In this document: piece by piece, positions 30,908 through 43,158 of the stretch
Layout: each line of letters begins with the position of its first letter
Position numbering within the stretch: position 1 is the stretch's first letter
NCBI RefSeq assembly: GCF_002706375.1
Contig: NZ_CP017706.1
Coordinates: 806,001 to 870,000 of the forward strand
Direction of reading: 5' to 3'
From: Lactobacillus amylovorus DSM 20531
GTDB lineage: Bacteria > Bacillota > Bacilli > Lactobacillales > Lactobacillaceae
DNA length: 64,000 bases
Program-made: the position numbers and the translations under genes
Notes under the pieces: generated by a model
The model's database searches: none
Seen by the model: only the letters and a program-made list of their open reading frames with translations
Told to the model about the DNA's origin: nothing

Positions 30908-31363
30908 ATGCCAAAATTTAATATCAGAGAATATCAACCAAACGATTATGCTGAAGTATGCCGCAATCACGACGTTAGTCGTAAAGAAGAGCTAACAATT
31001 GGTGGTGCGGAAAAATACTTCATACCTTTAGAGACAGCTCCATATAAGGATGATTTTTTCTCCTGCAAAATTTATGTAGCTTATGATGCTGACAGCATAT
31101 TGGGCTTCGTTGCAGTTCATCCCCAAGAACTGGATTACATTTATGTAGATCCAATTCATCAAAATAAAGGTATCGGGTATGCTTTAGCAACGACAGCTTT
31201 TAGGTACATGAGTCGACCAGTTAGTCTTGATGTATTTGCAGAAAATACTAAGGCCAAAAAGCTTTACAAAAAATTAGGCTTTAAGTGTCAAGAAGTTAGA
31301 TATCAGCAATGGGATTTAAATGATCCTAAAAAATACTCTGATGAAAAAATGATTCTCAATTAA
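30908..31363 (+). CDS. GNAT-family N-acetyltransferase
   Basis: GCN5-related acetyltransferase of 151 aa. The acetyl-CoA site is visible as YVDPIHQNKGIGYALA (the Q-x-x-G-x-G/A motif) near residues 87-102, and the C-terminal AKKLYKKLGF motif is typical. The substrate is unknown; the family includes antibiotic, polyamine and protein acetylases. It is a single gene with its own promoter, an upstream leader peptide and a hidden SD, which suggests induced expression. It is divergent from tRNA-Gly and convergent with lysS. Confidence 0.88.
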   Translation: MPKFNIREYQPNDYAEVCRNHDVSRKEELTIGGAEKYFIPLETAPYKDDFFSCKIYVAYDADSILGFVAVHPQELDYIYVDPIHQNKGIGYALATTAFRYMSRPVSLDVFAENTKAKKLYKKLGFKCQEVRYQQWDLNDPKKYSDEKMILN

Positions 31364-31376
31364 AAAATACATAAAC

Positions 31377-31418
31377 AAAAACTCTTATCCATGCTTAAAA
31401 CATAGATAAGAGTTTTTT
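31377..31418. terminator. Bidirectional terminator between the GNAT gene and lysS
   Basis: AAAACTCTTATC and GATAAGAGTTTT form a 12-bp stem with A-run upstream and T-run downstream. Confidence 0.88.
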
Positions 31419-31429
31419 AATTTATAAGA

Positions 31430-34022
<2,593 letters not shown>

Positions 34023-34057
34023 CAAATCATCCTTTCAAAATACCCTATTATAATATC

Positions 34058-34094
34058 AAAAAAGCCCCAGAGGATAAAACCTTAGGACTTTTTA
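34058..34094 (-). terminator. Terminator after hslO
   Basis: Minus-strand AAAAGTCC..AGG pairs with CCT..GGGGCTTTT (internal mismatch, one G-U), followed by six T. Seven bases past the hslO stop. Confidence 0.7.
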
Positions 34095-34101
34095 ATTAAA
34101 A

Positions 34102-34992
34102 TTAATAATCTTTGTCGTCTTTTTTCTTGGCTAAAATTTCTTTCAATTCATCTTCAGTGTAGTGATATTTGTTGCCACAGAAGTTGCAAGTAAGTTCAGC
34201 ACCGTGATCTTCATCGATCATAGCTTTTAATTGTGAGGACTTCAAGGTTTCAAGGATTCCAGCGTACTTTTTCTTTGAACAGTCACAGCTGAATGCAACG
34301 TCGTCTTTTTCAAGGATCTTGCAGTCAGTACCTAAAATCTTGCGGGCCAAATCTTCTGGAGTCATTCCGTCTAAGAATGAAGTTGAAAGAGCTGGTAATT
34401 CATCGATGCGCTTGATAGTTTGATCAATCAAGGCATCACTTGCACCTGGTAAAGCTTGAAGCATAAATCCGCCGGCTTCACCAATTGAATTATTTGGATT
34501 TACAAAAACAGACAAACCAACGGCTGATGGAATTTGTTCTGACTTAGTAAGGTAGTATGCAAAGTCTTCGGCAATTTCACCAGAAACGATTGGCACTTGA
34601 CCAGTGTAAGGTTCCTTTAAGCCGAGGTCCTTAGTAACTTCAAACCAACCTTGACCAACAGCCTTTTTAACATCAATGTGACCATTCTTCTTAGGTGGCA
34701 AAGCAATGTGTGGGTTCTTTACATAGCCCTTAACAGTTAAATCAGACTTGGCAGTTACAATTGTTGGGCCAACTGGACCGTTGCCTAACAATCTAACAGT
34801 TAATTCTTCTTTATCAGTAAGTTCGGCACCTGCCAAAAGCAATGAACCTACTAAAGTACGACCAAGTACTGCTGCAGATGCTGACCATAAATCATGACGC
34901 TTTTGGGCTTCGCTTACCACACCTTTAGCAGTAATTGTTAGTAAACGTAAATTCTTAGTTTTATCAATTGATTTTACTAAATAATCATTCAT
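34102..34992 (-). CDS. hslO: Redox-regulated chaperone Hsp33
   Basis: Holdase activated by oxidation and unfolding (296 aa from the second of two adjacent ATGs; the first would add one residue). The zinc/redox switch near the C-terminus has SCDCSKKK and CNFCGNKYHY, i.e. CxC...CxxC. Directly follows ftsH with a 50-nt gap, a conserved Firmicute pairing of proteostasis genes. Confidence 0.94.
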   Translation of the reverse strand: MNDYLVKSIDKTKNLRLLTITAKGVVSEAQKRHDLWSASAAVLGRTLVGSLLLAGAELTDKEELTVRLLGNGPVGPTIVTAKSDLTVKGYVKNPHIALPPKKNGHIDVKKAVGQGWFEVTKDLGLKEPYTGQVPIVSGEIAEDFAYYLTKSEQIPSAVGLSVFVNPNNSIGEAGGFMLQALPGASDALIDQTIKRIDELPALSTSFLDGMTPEDLARKILGTDCKILEKDDVAFSCDCSKKKYAGILETLKSSQLKAMIDEDHGAELTCNFCGNKYHYTEDELKEILAKKKDDKDY

Positions 34993-35045
34993 CATTTATC
35001 CTTCTCTCTAAAAAAATAGAGCCTTTTTCAGGCCCTACTTTTTAT

Positions 35046-37214
35046 TTAATTATCTTTGTGCTCATCGTCTTCTGCAGGTGAATCTGTCTTAGTTGAATCA
35101 GTGTTTTGATTCTTTTCAGGATTTTCTGCATTGTGTTCTTCAACTTCATGATTCTTTTCTGATGGAGTTTCCAAAGCATCCTTTTCTTGATCAGCTAAAG
35201 CTTGATATGAATCTTTCTTTTCTGCCTTTTCAACTTCACGCTTTTCTGCAGCGGCTTTAGCCTCTTCGTAAGTTGAAGCCTTTGATTCGCTTGGATATTC
35301 GCTTTCGTACTTTTCAGGCATCTTACCAGTCTTGTACAAAGACATGATTTGCTTTTCGTCCAAAGTTTCGTATTTAAGCAAAGCTTCCGCAATAATTCTG
35401 TGCTTCTCTTTGTTTTCTTTTACGATTTCTAAGGCCTTAGCATGAGCTTCATCCAAGATCTTCTTGACAGCTTCATCAATCTTAGCAGAAGTTGCTTCAC
35501 TGTATGGCTTGAATCCGTAAGGATTGGTTTCGCCTTCTTTTTCAAGCTCAACCATACCTAAGGAGTCAGTCATACCGTAGTTAACAACCATGCTATGAGC
35601 AATTGCTGTAGCTTGTTCAAAGTCGTTTGAAGCACCGGTTGATTTATCACCAATTGTTGCTTCTTCACCAGCACGACCACCCATTAAACCAACAATTTGT
35701 TCAAATAATTGTTTCTTAGTCAAAATGAATTGATCGTCTTTTGGAAGCATGATGTTGTAACCACCAGCACGACCACGTGGCACGATAGTTACTTTACGTA
35801 CAGTTCTTGAATCGCTTAAGACCAAACCACAGATTGAGTGTCCAGCTTCGTGGAAAGCAACTCTACGTCTTTCGGGTTCTGCAATCAAGCGGTCCTTCTT
35901 AGCTGGACCAGCGATTACACGGTCTTCAGCTTCATCAATATCTGAAGCAGTAATTTCGGTACCGTTTCTACGAGCAGCTACCAAAGCAGCTTCGTTCAAA
36001 ACATTAGCTAAGTCAGCACCTACGAAACCAGGTGTTTGACGAGCAACTTCCTTCAAGTCAACGTCTGGAGCAAGCGGCTTGTTCTTGGCATGTACCTTCA
36101 AAATAGCTTCACGACCACGAACGTCAGGACGACCAACCAAAACCTTACGGTCGAAACGACCAGGACGAAGCAAGGCTGGGTCCAAAACGTCTGAACGGTT
36201 AGTAGCGGCAATGACGATTACGCCTTCGTCGCCTTCGAAACCATCCATTTCAACCAATAATTGGTTCAAAGTTTGTTCACGTTCATCGTTGCCACCGCCG
36301 GTGCCGTTACCACGACGACGACCAATGGCATCAATTTCATCGATAAAGATGATACTTGGTGCATTCTTCTTAGCGTTGTTGAACAAGTCACGTACACGAC
36401 TAGCACCAACACCAACAAACATTTCAACGAAGTCTGAACCTGAGATTGAGTAAAATGGTACGTTAGCTTCACCAGCTACGGCACGAGCAAGCAAAGTTTT
36501 ACCAGTACCGGGAGGACCCTCAAGTAAAACACCAGATGGGATTCTAGCACCCAATTTAGTGTATTTCGATGGGTCTTTTAAGAATTCAACAACTTCGACT
36601 AATTCTTGCTTTTCTTCTTCTTCACCAGCTACGTCAGAGAAACGGACCTTATTCTTAGAAGGATCCTCTGGTTTAACGTGTGAGCGACCGAAGTTCATAA
36701 TTCCGCCGCTGCCACCACGACCAGCACCGCTTTGGTTCATCATCATCCAAAGCATGACGATAAATAAAACAGTTGGCACAAGCATGACAATGGTTGAAAT
36801 CCAATTGCCTGATTGTGATTCTCCCTGAGTAGTCATCCGAGCATTACTCTTTTGTGCCAAGTTCTGCACATTATAAACTGTCGAATCATTTTGTAACATG
36901 GTAGTAGAGAAGTTAGACACTTTTCTACTTGAGTTATTACTAAAGAAATCAAAACTATTATTTGATTGATTCTTTGTTGTTTGTGCATTCTTGTAACTAC
37001 CTGTAACAGTGTAGACACCATTAGCAGGTTGAACACTAAAGTTTTTAACTTTGCCTTGGCGTAAATCCTTAACAAATTGTGAGTAGCTGATATTTTCACT
37101 ACTGCCTCCATTGTTAGAACCGCCGAGTGCCCAGTTGATTCCCCATAGGAGTAGAAGGAACACAACTATATAGAAAAGGCCATTTGAAAGTAGCCTATTC
37201 CGGTTATTCTTCAT
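35046..37214 (-). CDS. ftsH: Membrane AAA+ zinc protease FtsH
   Basis: Membrane-anchored protease (722 aa) for misfolded membrane proteins and regulators. The start is ATG 37214 ([11 protein letters not shown]), six bases after GGAGG. Two membrane segments lie near residues 12-30 and 115-135, around an extracytoplasmic Asn/Ser-rich domain. AAA motifs are [19 protein letters not shown] and the SRH. The zinc site is HEAGH. The C-terminal tail of about 90 residues is strongly acidic and Lys/Glu repetitive. An 11-bp inverted repeat flanks its upstream region. Confidence 0.97.
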   Translation of the reverse strand: MKNNRNRLLSNGLFYIVVFLLLLWGINWALGGSNNGGSSENISYSQFVKDLRQGKVKNFSVQPANGVYTVTGSYKNAQTTKNQSNNSFDFFSNNSSRKVSNFSTTMLQNDSTVYNVQNLAQKSNARMTTQGESQSGNWISTIVMLVPTVLFIVMLWMMMNQSGAGRGGSGGIMNFGRSHVKPEDPSKNKVRFSDVAGEEEEKQELVEVVEFLKDPSKYTKLGARIPSGVLLEGPPGTGKTLLARAVAGEANVPFYSISGSDFVEMFVGVGASRVRDLFNNAKKNAPSIIFIDEIDAIGRRRGNGTGGGNDEREQTLNQLLVEMDGFEGDEGVIVIAATNRSDVLDPALLRPGRFDRKVLVGRPDVRGREAILKVHAKNKPLAPDVDLKEVARQTPGFVGADLANVLNEAALVAARRNGTEITASDIDEAEDRVIAGPAKKDRLIAEPERRRVAFHEAGHSICGLVLSDSRTVRKVTIVPRGRAGGYNIMLPKDDQFILTKKQLFEQIVGLMGGRAGEEATIGDKSTGASNDFEQATAIAHSMVVNYGMTDSLGMVELEKEGETNPYGFKPYSEATSAKIDEAVKKILDEAHAKALEIVKENKEKHRIIAEALLKYETLDEKQIMSLYKTGKMPEKYESEYPSESKASTYEEAKAAAEKREVEKAEKKDSYQALADQEKDALETPSEKNHEVEEHNAENPEKNQNTDSTKTDSPAEDDEHKDN

Positions 37215-37227
37215 AAAAAACCTCCGC

Positions 37228-37308
37228 AAAGTCTTCAAGTTATACGTTTAAAATTCTATCACAAAATATGTTGCGACCACTAATATTTTCAACTATTTTG
37301 AAGACTTT
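37228..37308 (-). repeat. 11-bp inverted repeat flanking the ftsH upstream region
   Basis: AAAGTCTTCAA at 37228-37238 and its exact inverse TTGAAGACTTT at 37298-37308. In minus-strand RNA the downstream arm abuts GCGGAGG, the ftsH SD. The 59 bases between hold a possible promoter (TTGAAA, 18 nt, TATTTT). Confidence 0.55.
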
Positions 37309-38553
37309 TTAACATTTATATAAAAAATACTGTTTACCGTTTTCAATCCAATTTTGATTTTGATATGCCACTTCGACAAAAACTGGTTCATCATCTGCAT
37401 AAATAGTTAGACATAGTGGTCGTAAAGATAATGGAACAGCATGTTCCGCAAATTTTTTCTTTGCTTTGGTTCTTTGACCATCTTGAAGCAAAAGTTTTGC
37501 CCCAGGAATCAGTGACCCTGCACTAAAATCCGCTTTTTCTTCAAACCAAAAATCACCTATTTCTGCCTTATCCTTTGCTTTTTGATCAGTTAAAACAAAT
37601 GTCACACCTTGAAAAGCAAACGGAATATTCAATTGAATCGGATAAGGAACGATCATATTTATTTTTGCTTTTTTAGTCAAATAAAAATAGCCCTGATACT
37701 CAATTACGGCAAAATTACCTAAATTTTTATTAACGCGGCGGTGGAATTTTTCCCAGATATTCTTCTGCCAAAAAATATTTCGCTCATTTTCTGGTAAAGC
37801 AGTTAATTTTTCACTTTTAATGCGATATGCCTGCCCCAAAAAGGGAGTCAATTGACCAATGTCGTCTACTTTTTGGTCAATAAATTCATCTAAATTAGTC
37901 ATTTTCTTGCTATAGTTCAAAGCATTCGCAATTAAAGCAGGATTTTCTTTTTTTAGTAGCGGAACAACATGGTGGCGCAGTCGATTGCGCATGGTTTCAT
38001 CCTCGTTGTTAGTCGAATCCGTGATAAACTCAATGCCATTTTTTTGATCATACTCAAACAGTTCTTGCTTGCTATAAGCCAAAAGTGGCCTAAGTAGGGA
38101 AACTCCATGCATTACCCCTACTGCTTGCAAGCTATTCATTTCTTCGGGATTGCCCGAGCGAATAAACTTAAGCAAAATATTCTCTAGCAAATCATCACCA
38201 TGATGGGCCGTTAACAAATAATCTGCCTTTTCTTTCTTAGCTATTTGAGTCAAAAAAGCATAGCGTGCATCCCTCGCCGCTGCCTCAATCCCTGCAGCCG
38301 GCTGCTCATCTTTTGCCCACACTGCCGTAAACAGCGGAATGTCGTACTTCTTGCAATACTCCTGCAAAATTTTAGTCTCGTTTTTACTATCGCTGCGCAA
38401 TTGATGATCAAAATGAGCCGCAATTACCTGCACCTTCATCTTCTGCAACATATCGAGTAAGGCCATCGAATCCGGCCCCGCACTTGCCGCTACCAAGAAT
38501 TTTTTATTATTCAGCTCGATGCCGTTATCTTCAAAAAAATCATTAATCTTCAT
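37309..38553 (-). CDS. tilS: tRNA(Ile)-lysidine synthase
   Basis: Converts C34 of tRNA-Ile (CAU) to lysidine using ATP and lysine, giving AUA decoding. The PP-loop reads AASAGPDSMALL near residues 23-34; the canonical SGGxDS has Ala at the first Gly here. HHGDDLLENILLKF and RPLL motifs follow. A C-terminal TilS substrate-binding domain completes about 414 aa. The start is ATG 38553 (MKINDFFED) with a weak SD. The hpt gene often found between tilS and ftsH in Firmicutes is absent. Confidence 0.92.
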   Translation of the reverse strand: MKINDFFEDNGIELNNKKFLVAASAGPDSMALLDMLQKMKVQVIAAHFDHQLRSDSKNETKILQEYCKKYDIPLFTAVWAKDEQPAAGIEAAARDARYAFLTQIAKKEKADYLLTAHHGDDLLENILLKFIRSGNPEEMNSLQAVGVMHGVSLLRPLLAYSKQELFEYDQKNGIEFITDSTNNEDETMRNRLRHHVVPLLKKENPALIANALNYSKKMTNLDEFIDQKVDDIGQLTPFLGQAYRIKSEKLTALPENERNIFWQKNIWEKFHRRVNKNLGNFAVIEYQGYFYLTKKAKINMIVPYPIQLNIPFAFQGVTFVLTDQKAKDKAEIGDFWFEEKADFSAGSLIPGAKLLLQDGQRTKAKKKFAEHAVPLSLRPLCLTIYADDEPVFVEVAYQNQNWIENGKQYFLYKC

Positions 38554-38593
38554 AAATTTACCCAACAAAAAATGGCCCACTACAGGCCATTTT

Positions 38594-38956
38594 CTAATTT
38601 TCAGTTAACACTTGCTTTAACTCGGCAATTTCTTTTTTGGCATCTTTAGCCGTCTTATTTAGAACTTGATCAAATTCAGCAGGCTTTACATCTGAAAATT
38701 GATTATCATGATCAATTAACTTCGGATCATTCACACGAGTAATCGACAAATTAAATCTGCCCTTATGAATATGAACGACAACTACGCGGACTTCTTGTCC
38801 AACCTTGTATTGCCGTCTTTCTCTTGGCCAATTATTGCCAAAATCACCATGGTGAACTAATCCTGAATGCTTATTTGGCAAAGTAACGAAAATTCCTAAG
38901 TTAGTAATATTGTTAATTACTCCCGTTACTCGATTGCCAGCTTGGTATCTTTCCAT
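38594..38956 (-). CDS. S1 RNA-binding domain protein (YabR/CvfD-like)
   Basis: A single S1 domain fills residues 4-75 (GNRVTGVINNITNLGIFV, GLVH, VGQEVRVVVVHIHKGRFNLS), then a charged C-terminal tail (120 aa in all). Relatives are ribosome-associated general-stress or virulence regulators. The start overlaps the divIC stop by one base. Function here is inferred from family and neighbours only. Confidence 0.85.
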   Translation of the reverse strand: MERYQAGNRVTGVINNITNLGIFVTLPNKHSGLVHHGDFGNNWPRERRQYKVGQEVRVVVVHIHKGRFNLSITRVNDPKLIDHDNQFSDVKPAEFDQVLNKTAKDAKKEIAELKQVLTEN

Positions 38957-39330
38957 TAATTATCGTTTCCTTCGTGGACGTTATAAATCTTCTCATTATT
39001 TTTAGAGTAATAGAACTTATAACGAATTAGCTTTGCAACATAATTTGGATCCTTTAGATCCTGTCTTTTCGTTGTCAACTCACGATCTTTAGCTTTCACT
39101 TGAGCTAAAGTTTGTTTTTCAGCTTCAACTTGGTTATTTATTCGTCCAGTTTGAGAAATCTTAATTGCAATTTGTACGCCTAATACAACAAAGATAATTG
39201 CAAAAACAGCAATTATTCTGTTCAATCTTACACGATGCACTTCTTTTTCTCTTTTAGCCTGTTTACGTTTTAAACGCGCCCTTTGCTCTTCTGGACTCAT
39301 CGAATTATAAATACGTGGACCATGATTCAT
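38956..39330 (-). CDS. divIC: Septum formation initiator DivIC/FtsB family
   Basis: Bitopic divisome protein (124 aa from ATG 39330, with AGGGGATT before it). A basic cytoplasmic N-terminus, one membrane segment (about 38-58), then an extracytoplasmic coiled coil (QVEAEKQTLAQVKAKDREL). The C-terminal KLIRYKFYYSKNNEKIYN motif is typical of the family. Lies between rqcP and the S1 gene as in Bacillus. Confidence 0.9.
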   Translation of the reverse strand: MNHGPRIYNSMSPEEQRARLKRKQAKREKEVHRVRLNRIIAVFAIIFVVLGVQIAIKISQTGRINNQVEAEKQTLAQVKAKDRELTTKRQDLKDPNYVAKLIRYKFYYSKNNEKIYNVHEGNDN

Positions 39331-39404
39331 TTTTGTTAATCCCCTATTGCTTGTTACTGTAAATGCAATCAAGTTAAGTATAACAGCGATTTACTTAAAA
39401 GTCA

Positions 39405-39647
39405 TTAATCAACTAATTCGTAAAGTTCGCTTGCTTCAGCCTTTTTAGTGGTCTCACGAATATTCAAAACTTTGGCTTTAATAACTCTAGCACCGTAGCC
39501 AATTTCAATAATGTCATCAATTTTAACATCATAACTTGACTTAACGACACGACCATTAACCTTGATTCTGCCTTGGTCTGCCATTTCCTTAGCTACAGTT
39601 CTTCTTTTAACTAATCTTGAAACTTTCAAAAATTTATCAATTCTCAT
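39405..39647 (-). CDS. rqcP: Ribosome quality-control S4-domain protein RqcP
   Basis: Small S4-domain protein (80 aa, former YabO/Hsp15-like) that works with RqcH during Ala-tailing of stalled nascent chains. The S4 signature MRIDKFLKVSRLVKRRT and VKVDGR-like VNGRVVKSSYDVK are clear. The start is ATG 39647 after GCGAGGA. Fifteen bases downstream of mfd, so the transcription-repair and stalled-ribosome factors are co-transcribed. Confidence 0.9.
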   Translation of the reverse strand: MRIDKFLKVSRLVKRRTVAKEMADQGRIKVNGRVVKSSYDVKIDDIIEIGYGARVIKAKVLNIRETTKKAEASELYELVD

Positions 39648-39662
39648 TTTTATTCCTCGCAA

Positions 39663-42600
39663 TTATCTTTGTACAATATCGCTTGCTGCCTGCAAGAATG
39701 TGGCTAATTCATTGAATAAAACACGATTCTTCATTTCATCAGGCATTTGCAGCAATACTACCATCCGTTTTTCTTGATTCATGCTAATACGGGCTTTCAT
39801 ATTCACGTGTTCAAGTGCCTTGAAGATATTAGGTCCTTCTAATTCACGTGAAGCCGCATTATTGAATTCAACTTTAATTTTATCGCCAGTTTTAAGGACA
39901 GTCAGCACTTGCGCCAAATCTGCATCAACCTTTAAACCAGCAACCGCCAACAAGTTCTCTACTGCTGCAGGATAATCACCGAAACGATCAATTAATTCGT
40001 CTTCAATTTTATCCAATTCATCTTGATCGGCAACAGCTTTAATCTTCTTATAGAATTCGATCTTTTCTTCCTGATCGCCAATATATGAATCAGGAATATA
40101 TGCTTCAAACTTAAGATCGATTTCAGCATTCGACTTCTTAACGGTCTTTTTGCCCTTACGTTCTTTAATAGCATCACTCAACATTTGTGAGTACAAGTCA
40201 TAGCCAACACTATCGATAAAGCCGTGCTGCTGGGCACCTAGCATGTTGCCGGCACCTCTGATTGATAAATCACGCATGGCAATCTTGAAACCTGACCCAA
40301 GTTCAGTAAAGTCGCGAATCGCATCTAGCCGCTTTTCACCAACTTCAGTCAAAACCTTATTTGGTTGGTAAAGGAAATAGGCATAAGCCAATCTGGCACT
40401 TCTACCAATTCGACCACGCAATTGATACAGCTGACTCAAGCCATAGTGATCGGCATCTTCAATGATCATGGTATTAACGTTAGGCATATCAATACCAGTT
40501 TCAATGATTGTGGTCGTTACCAAAATATCAAATTCACGATTCAAAAAACGATACAGAATATCTTCCAGCTGGTTCTGACTCATTCTGCCGTGTGCACTAG
40601 CGATCCGGGCATTTGGAATCAACTGCTGCAACTTTTCAACCGTTTCGTCGATGTCGCTAATTCGGTTGTGTAAATAAAAGACTTGACCGCCACGCTTCAT
40701 TTCTCTTAGACAGGCATCCTTGATTACGCTAGGAATTTGTTCCATGACGTAAGTTTGAATTGGATATCTATTTTGTGGTGGAGTTTCCATAACTGATAAA
40801 TCACGTACCCCAACCATTGACATGTGCAACGTACGTGGAATTGGCGTAGCCGTCAGCGTCAAAACATCGATATTTGCCTTTAATTGCTTTAACTTTTCCT
40901 TGTGTTTAACACCAAAGCGCTGCTCTTCATCAACAATTAACAGACCCAAGTCCTTGAAATGCACATCTTTAGACAAAAGTCGGTGAGTTCCCACAACTAA
41001 GTCGATTTTGCCATCTTCAAGTCCTTCGATGATCTCTTTTGATTCAGCCGGAGTTTGAAAACGTGACAACATCGCCGTGTTTACTGGGAAATCCTTAAAC
41101 CGATCCTGAATTGTCTCATAGTGCTGCTGAGCCAAAATAGTCGTAGGTACCAAAAAGGCAACCTGCTTATTATCTTGAATTGCCTTAAAAGCAGCCCGCA
41201 AAGCAACTTCAGTTTTACCAAAACCAACGTCCCCAACTAGCAAACGATCCATTGGCTTCGGCTTTTCCATATCTTCTTTAATTTCCTTAATTGAACGCAA
41301 CTGGTCAGGCGTTTCAGGGTATGGAAAGGCATCATCGAATTGGCGCTGCAAGTCATCATCTGGTGAAAAGGCAAAACCTTTTTCAGATTCACGTTTAGCA
41401 TAAAGTTCGATCAAATCATCGGCAATATCTTCAACCTTAGATTGAACTTTCCGCTTGGTTTTAGCCCATTCGCTACCACCTAGTTTGTTAATATGTGGCG
41501 TCTTGCCCTCTGAACCAACGTATTTTTGAACCAAGCTCAATTGATCCGCTGGCACGAAAAGCTGGTCGCCATGCTGGTAAGTAATGGTGATATAGTCTCG
41601 TTTTACGCCATTATTTTCGAGAGTCTTAATTCCTTCAAAACGGCCAATACCATGATTGACGTGAACAACGTAGTCGCCAGGTTTAAGTTCGGTATAATTA
41701 CGCAATCTTTGCGCGTTTTCCAAGGTCTTAATTCGTTTTTTACGTTGCGGACGCTTATTAAATAGTTCTCGTTCAGTTAAATAAACTAATTTAACCGTTG
41801 GTAAAGAAAAGCCGCTGGCATAGCCACCAACCATGATTTGAGCTCTGCCTTCAACTAATTCGTCTTCACCGACAATTGGCAAATTAAGGCCAAAATCAAC
41901 CATTGTTTGATCAATCTGTCTAGCTCTTTTATCATTGTCGGCTTGCAAGACAACCGTTTGACCAGACTTTTGGTAGGATTCAAGTTCTGATTTAATCAAC
42001 GGCATTTGACTAAAGAATTGTTCCGGCTCACGCGTTTGCCAGTTGAGCATCTGTCCTAAACGCAAGCGTCCCATGCTTCTTTGGAAAAGTGAAAAGTAAA
42101 TCCGATGATGCTTATCTTTACTTAAAACATCATCAAAATCAGACCGCAATTCTTGATGTGGCAACATTGCGCCAGTTTTTAGTTCATCACTAATAAATGC
42201 CGCATTTTGCTTATCCACGTCTTCAACTGCTTGCTTAATCAATGGCAAATCATCCAATAAAATTTCACCATTTTTAGGCAAATATTCTAATAAGCTGCTT
42301 GGCTTTTCAATTAAGTAGTCGACCAAAAAAGCGTAATTATCCGGCAACCCGCCATCTTCAAGATTATCGAGCGCTACTGCAAAGTGATCTTTTACAGCCT
42401 TAGCTGGTGCAGGTGCATCGACCATATCCTTTTTAATTTTTTCCGCTGCATTAAAAATTTCATCCTTGGCAAAAACGCGGTCTTGCGCAGCAGCCACCGT
42501 TACCTGCTCAATTTCTTTTTGACTCCGTTGACTTGCCAAGTCAAATTCCTTGATAGTATCAATTTCATCGCCAAAGAATTCGATTCTGACCGGATTTTCA

Positions 42601-43157
42601 CGATCTAGTGGATAAATATCCAAGATATCACCACGAATGGCAAATTCACCAGGACGGGCTACCAATGCCTCTTTTTTATAGCCAGCACCAACTAACCAAT
42701 TATTCAGTTCGGTTAATTCATATTCTTTTTCTGGTGCAAATTCTCGCCGTGCCTTGGCAAAATCTGCCGGCGACGATAATTTATACTGCAATCCCTGTGG
42801 TGTGGTTACCACAATGCCTGGTTTACCGCTCAATAAAAAATTCAAAGATTGGATTCGGCTGCTTAATTCGTCTGGTGAACTAACCGCAGTTTGCGTAGCA
42901 ATGGTTGCATCGACTGGAAAATAATGGGCAGCATCGTCTTCCAAAATTGAGTTTAATTCACCATATAGGTTCTGGGCCTTGCTTTCATTTTCTTCAATTA
43001 AAATTAAAGGCGCATTTGGCTCAGAAACAATTTGCTTTAAGAGTAGACTAAAAGCACCGGCATTAGCGCCAGTGATTAGTGAGTTTTTTACTTGTTTTGT
43101 TTTTGCAATAAAATTATTTAAATCTTGATCTTGTTTAAGTATTTCTGTTAAACGCAT
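39663..43157 (-). CDS. mfd: Transcription-repair coupling factor
   Basis: SF2 translocase (1164 aa) that removes stalled RNA polymerase and recruits UvrA. The N-terminal UvrB-like part spans about 1-330 and the RNA polymerase-interaction (CarD-like) module about 485-580 with LKPGDYVVHVNHGIGRFEG. The translocase has GDVGFGKTEVA and DEEQRFG, then the TRG motif QLRGRIGRSARLAY and a C-terminal TRCF domain. One base separates it from pth. Confidence 0.97.
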   Translation of the reverse strand: MRLTEILKQDQDLNNFIAKTKQVKNSLITGANAGAFSLLLKQIVSEPNAPLILIEENESKAQNLYGELNSILEDDAAHYFPVDATIATQTAVSSPDELSSRIQSLNFLLSGKPGIVVTTPQGLQYKLSSPADFAKARREFAPEKEYELTELNNWLVGAGYKKEALVARPGEFAIRGDILDIYPLDRENPVRIEFFGDEIDTIKEFDLASQRSQKEIEQVTVAAAQDRVFAKDEIFNAAEKIKKDMVDAPAPAKAVKDHFAVALDNLEDGGLPDNYAFLVDYLIEKPSSLLEYLPKNGEILLDDLPLIKQAVEDVDKQNAAFISDELKTGAMLPHQELRSDFDDVLSKDKHHRIYFSLFQRSMGRLRLGQMLNWQTREPEQFFSQMPLIKSELESYQKSGQTVVLQADNDKRARQIDQTMVDFGLNLPIVGEDELVEGRAQIMVGGYASGFSLPTVKLVYLTERELFNKRPQRKKRIKTLENAQRLRNYTELKPGDYVVHVNHGIGRFEGIKTLENNGVKRDYITITYQHGDQLFVPADQLSLVQKYVGSEGKTPHINKLGGSEWAKTKRKVQSKVEDIADDLIELYAKRESEKGFAFSPDDDLQRQFDDAFPYPETPDQLRSIKEIKEDMEKPKPMDRLLVGDVGFGKTEVALRAAFKAIQDNKQVAFLVPTTILAQQHYETIQDRFKDFPVNTAMLSRFQTPAESKEIIEGLEDGKIDLVVGTHRLLSKDVHFKDLGLLIVDEEQRFGVKHKEKLKQLKANIDVLTLTATPIPRTLHMSMVGVRDLSVMETPPQNRYPIQTYVMEQIPSVIKDACLREMKRGGQVFYLHNRISDIDETVEKLQQLIPNARIASAHGRMSQNQLEDILYRFLNREFDILVTTTIIETGIDMPNVNTMIIEDADHYGLSQLYQLRGRIGRSARLAYAYFLYQPNKVLTEVGEKRLDAIRDFTELGSGFKIAMRDLSIRGAGNMLGAQQHGFIDSVGYDLYSQMLSDAIKERKGKKTVKKSNAEIDLKFEAYIPDSYIGDQEEKIEFYKKIKAVADQDELDKIEDELIDRFGDYPAAVENLLAVAGLKVDADLAQVLTVLKTGDKIKVEFNNAASRELEGPNIFKALEHVNMKARISMNQEKRMVVLLQMPDEMKNRVLFNELATFLQAASDIVQR

Positions 43158-43158
43158 T

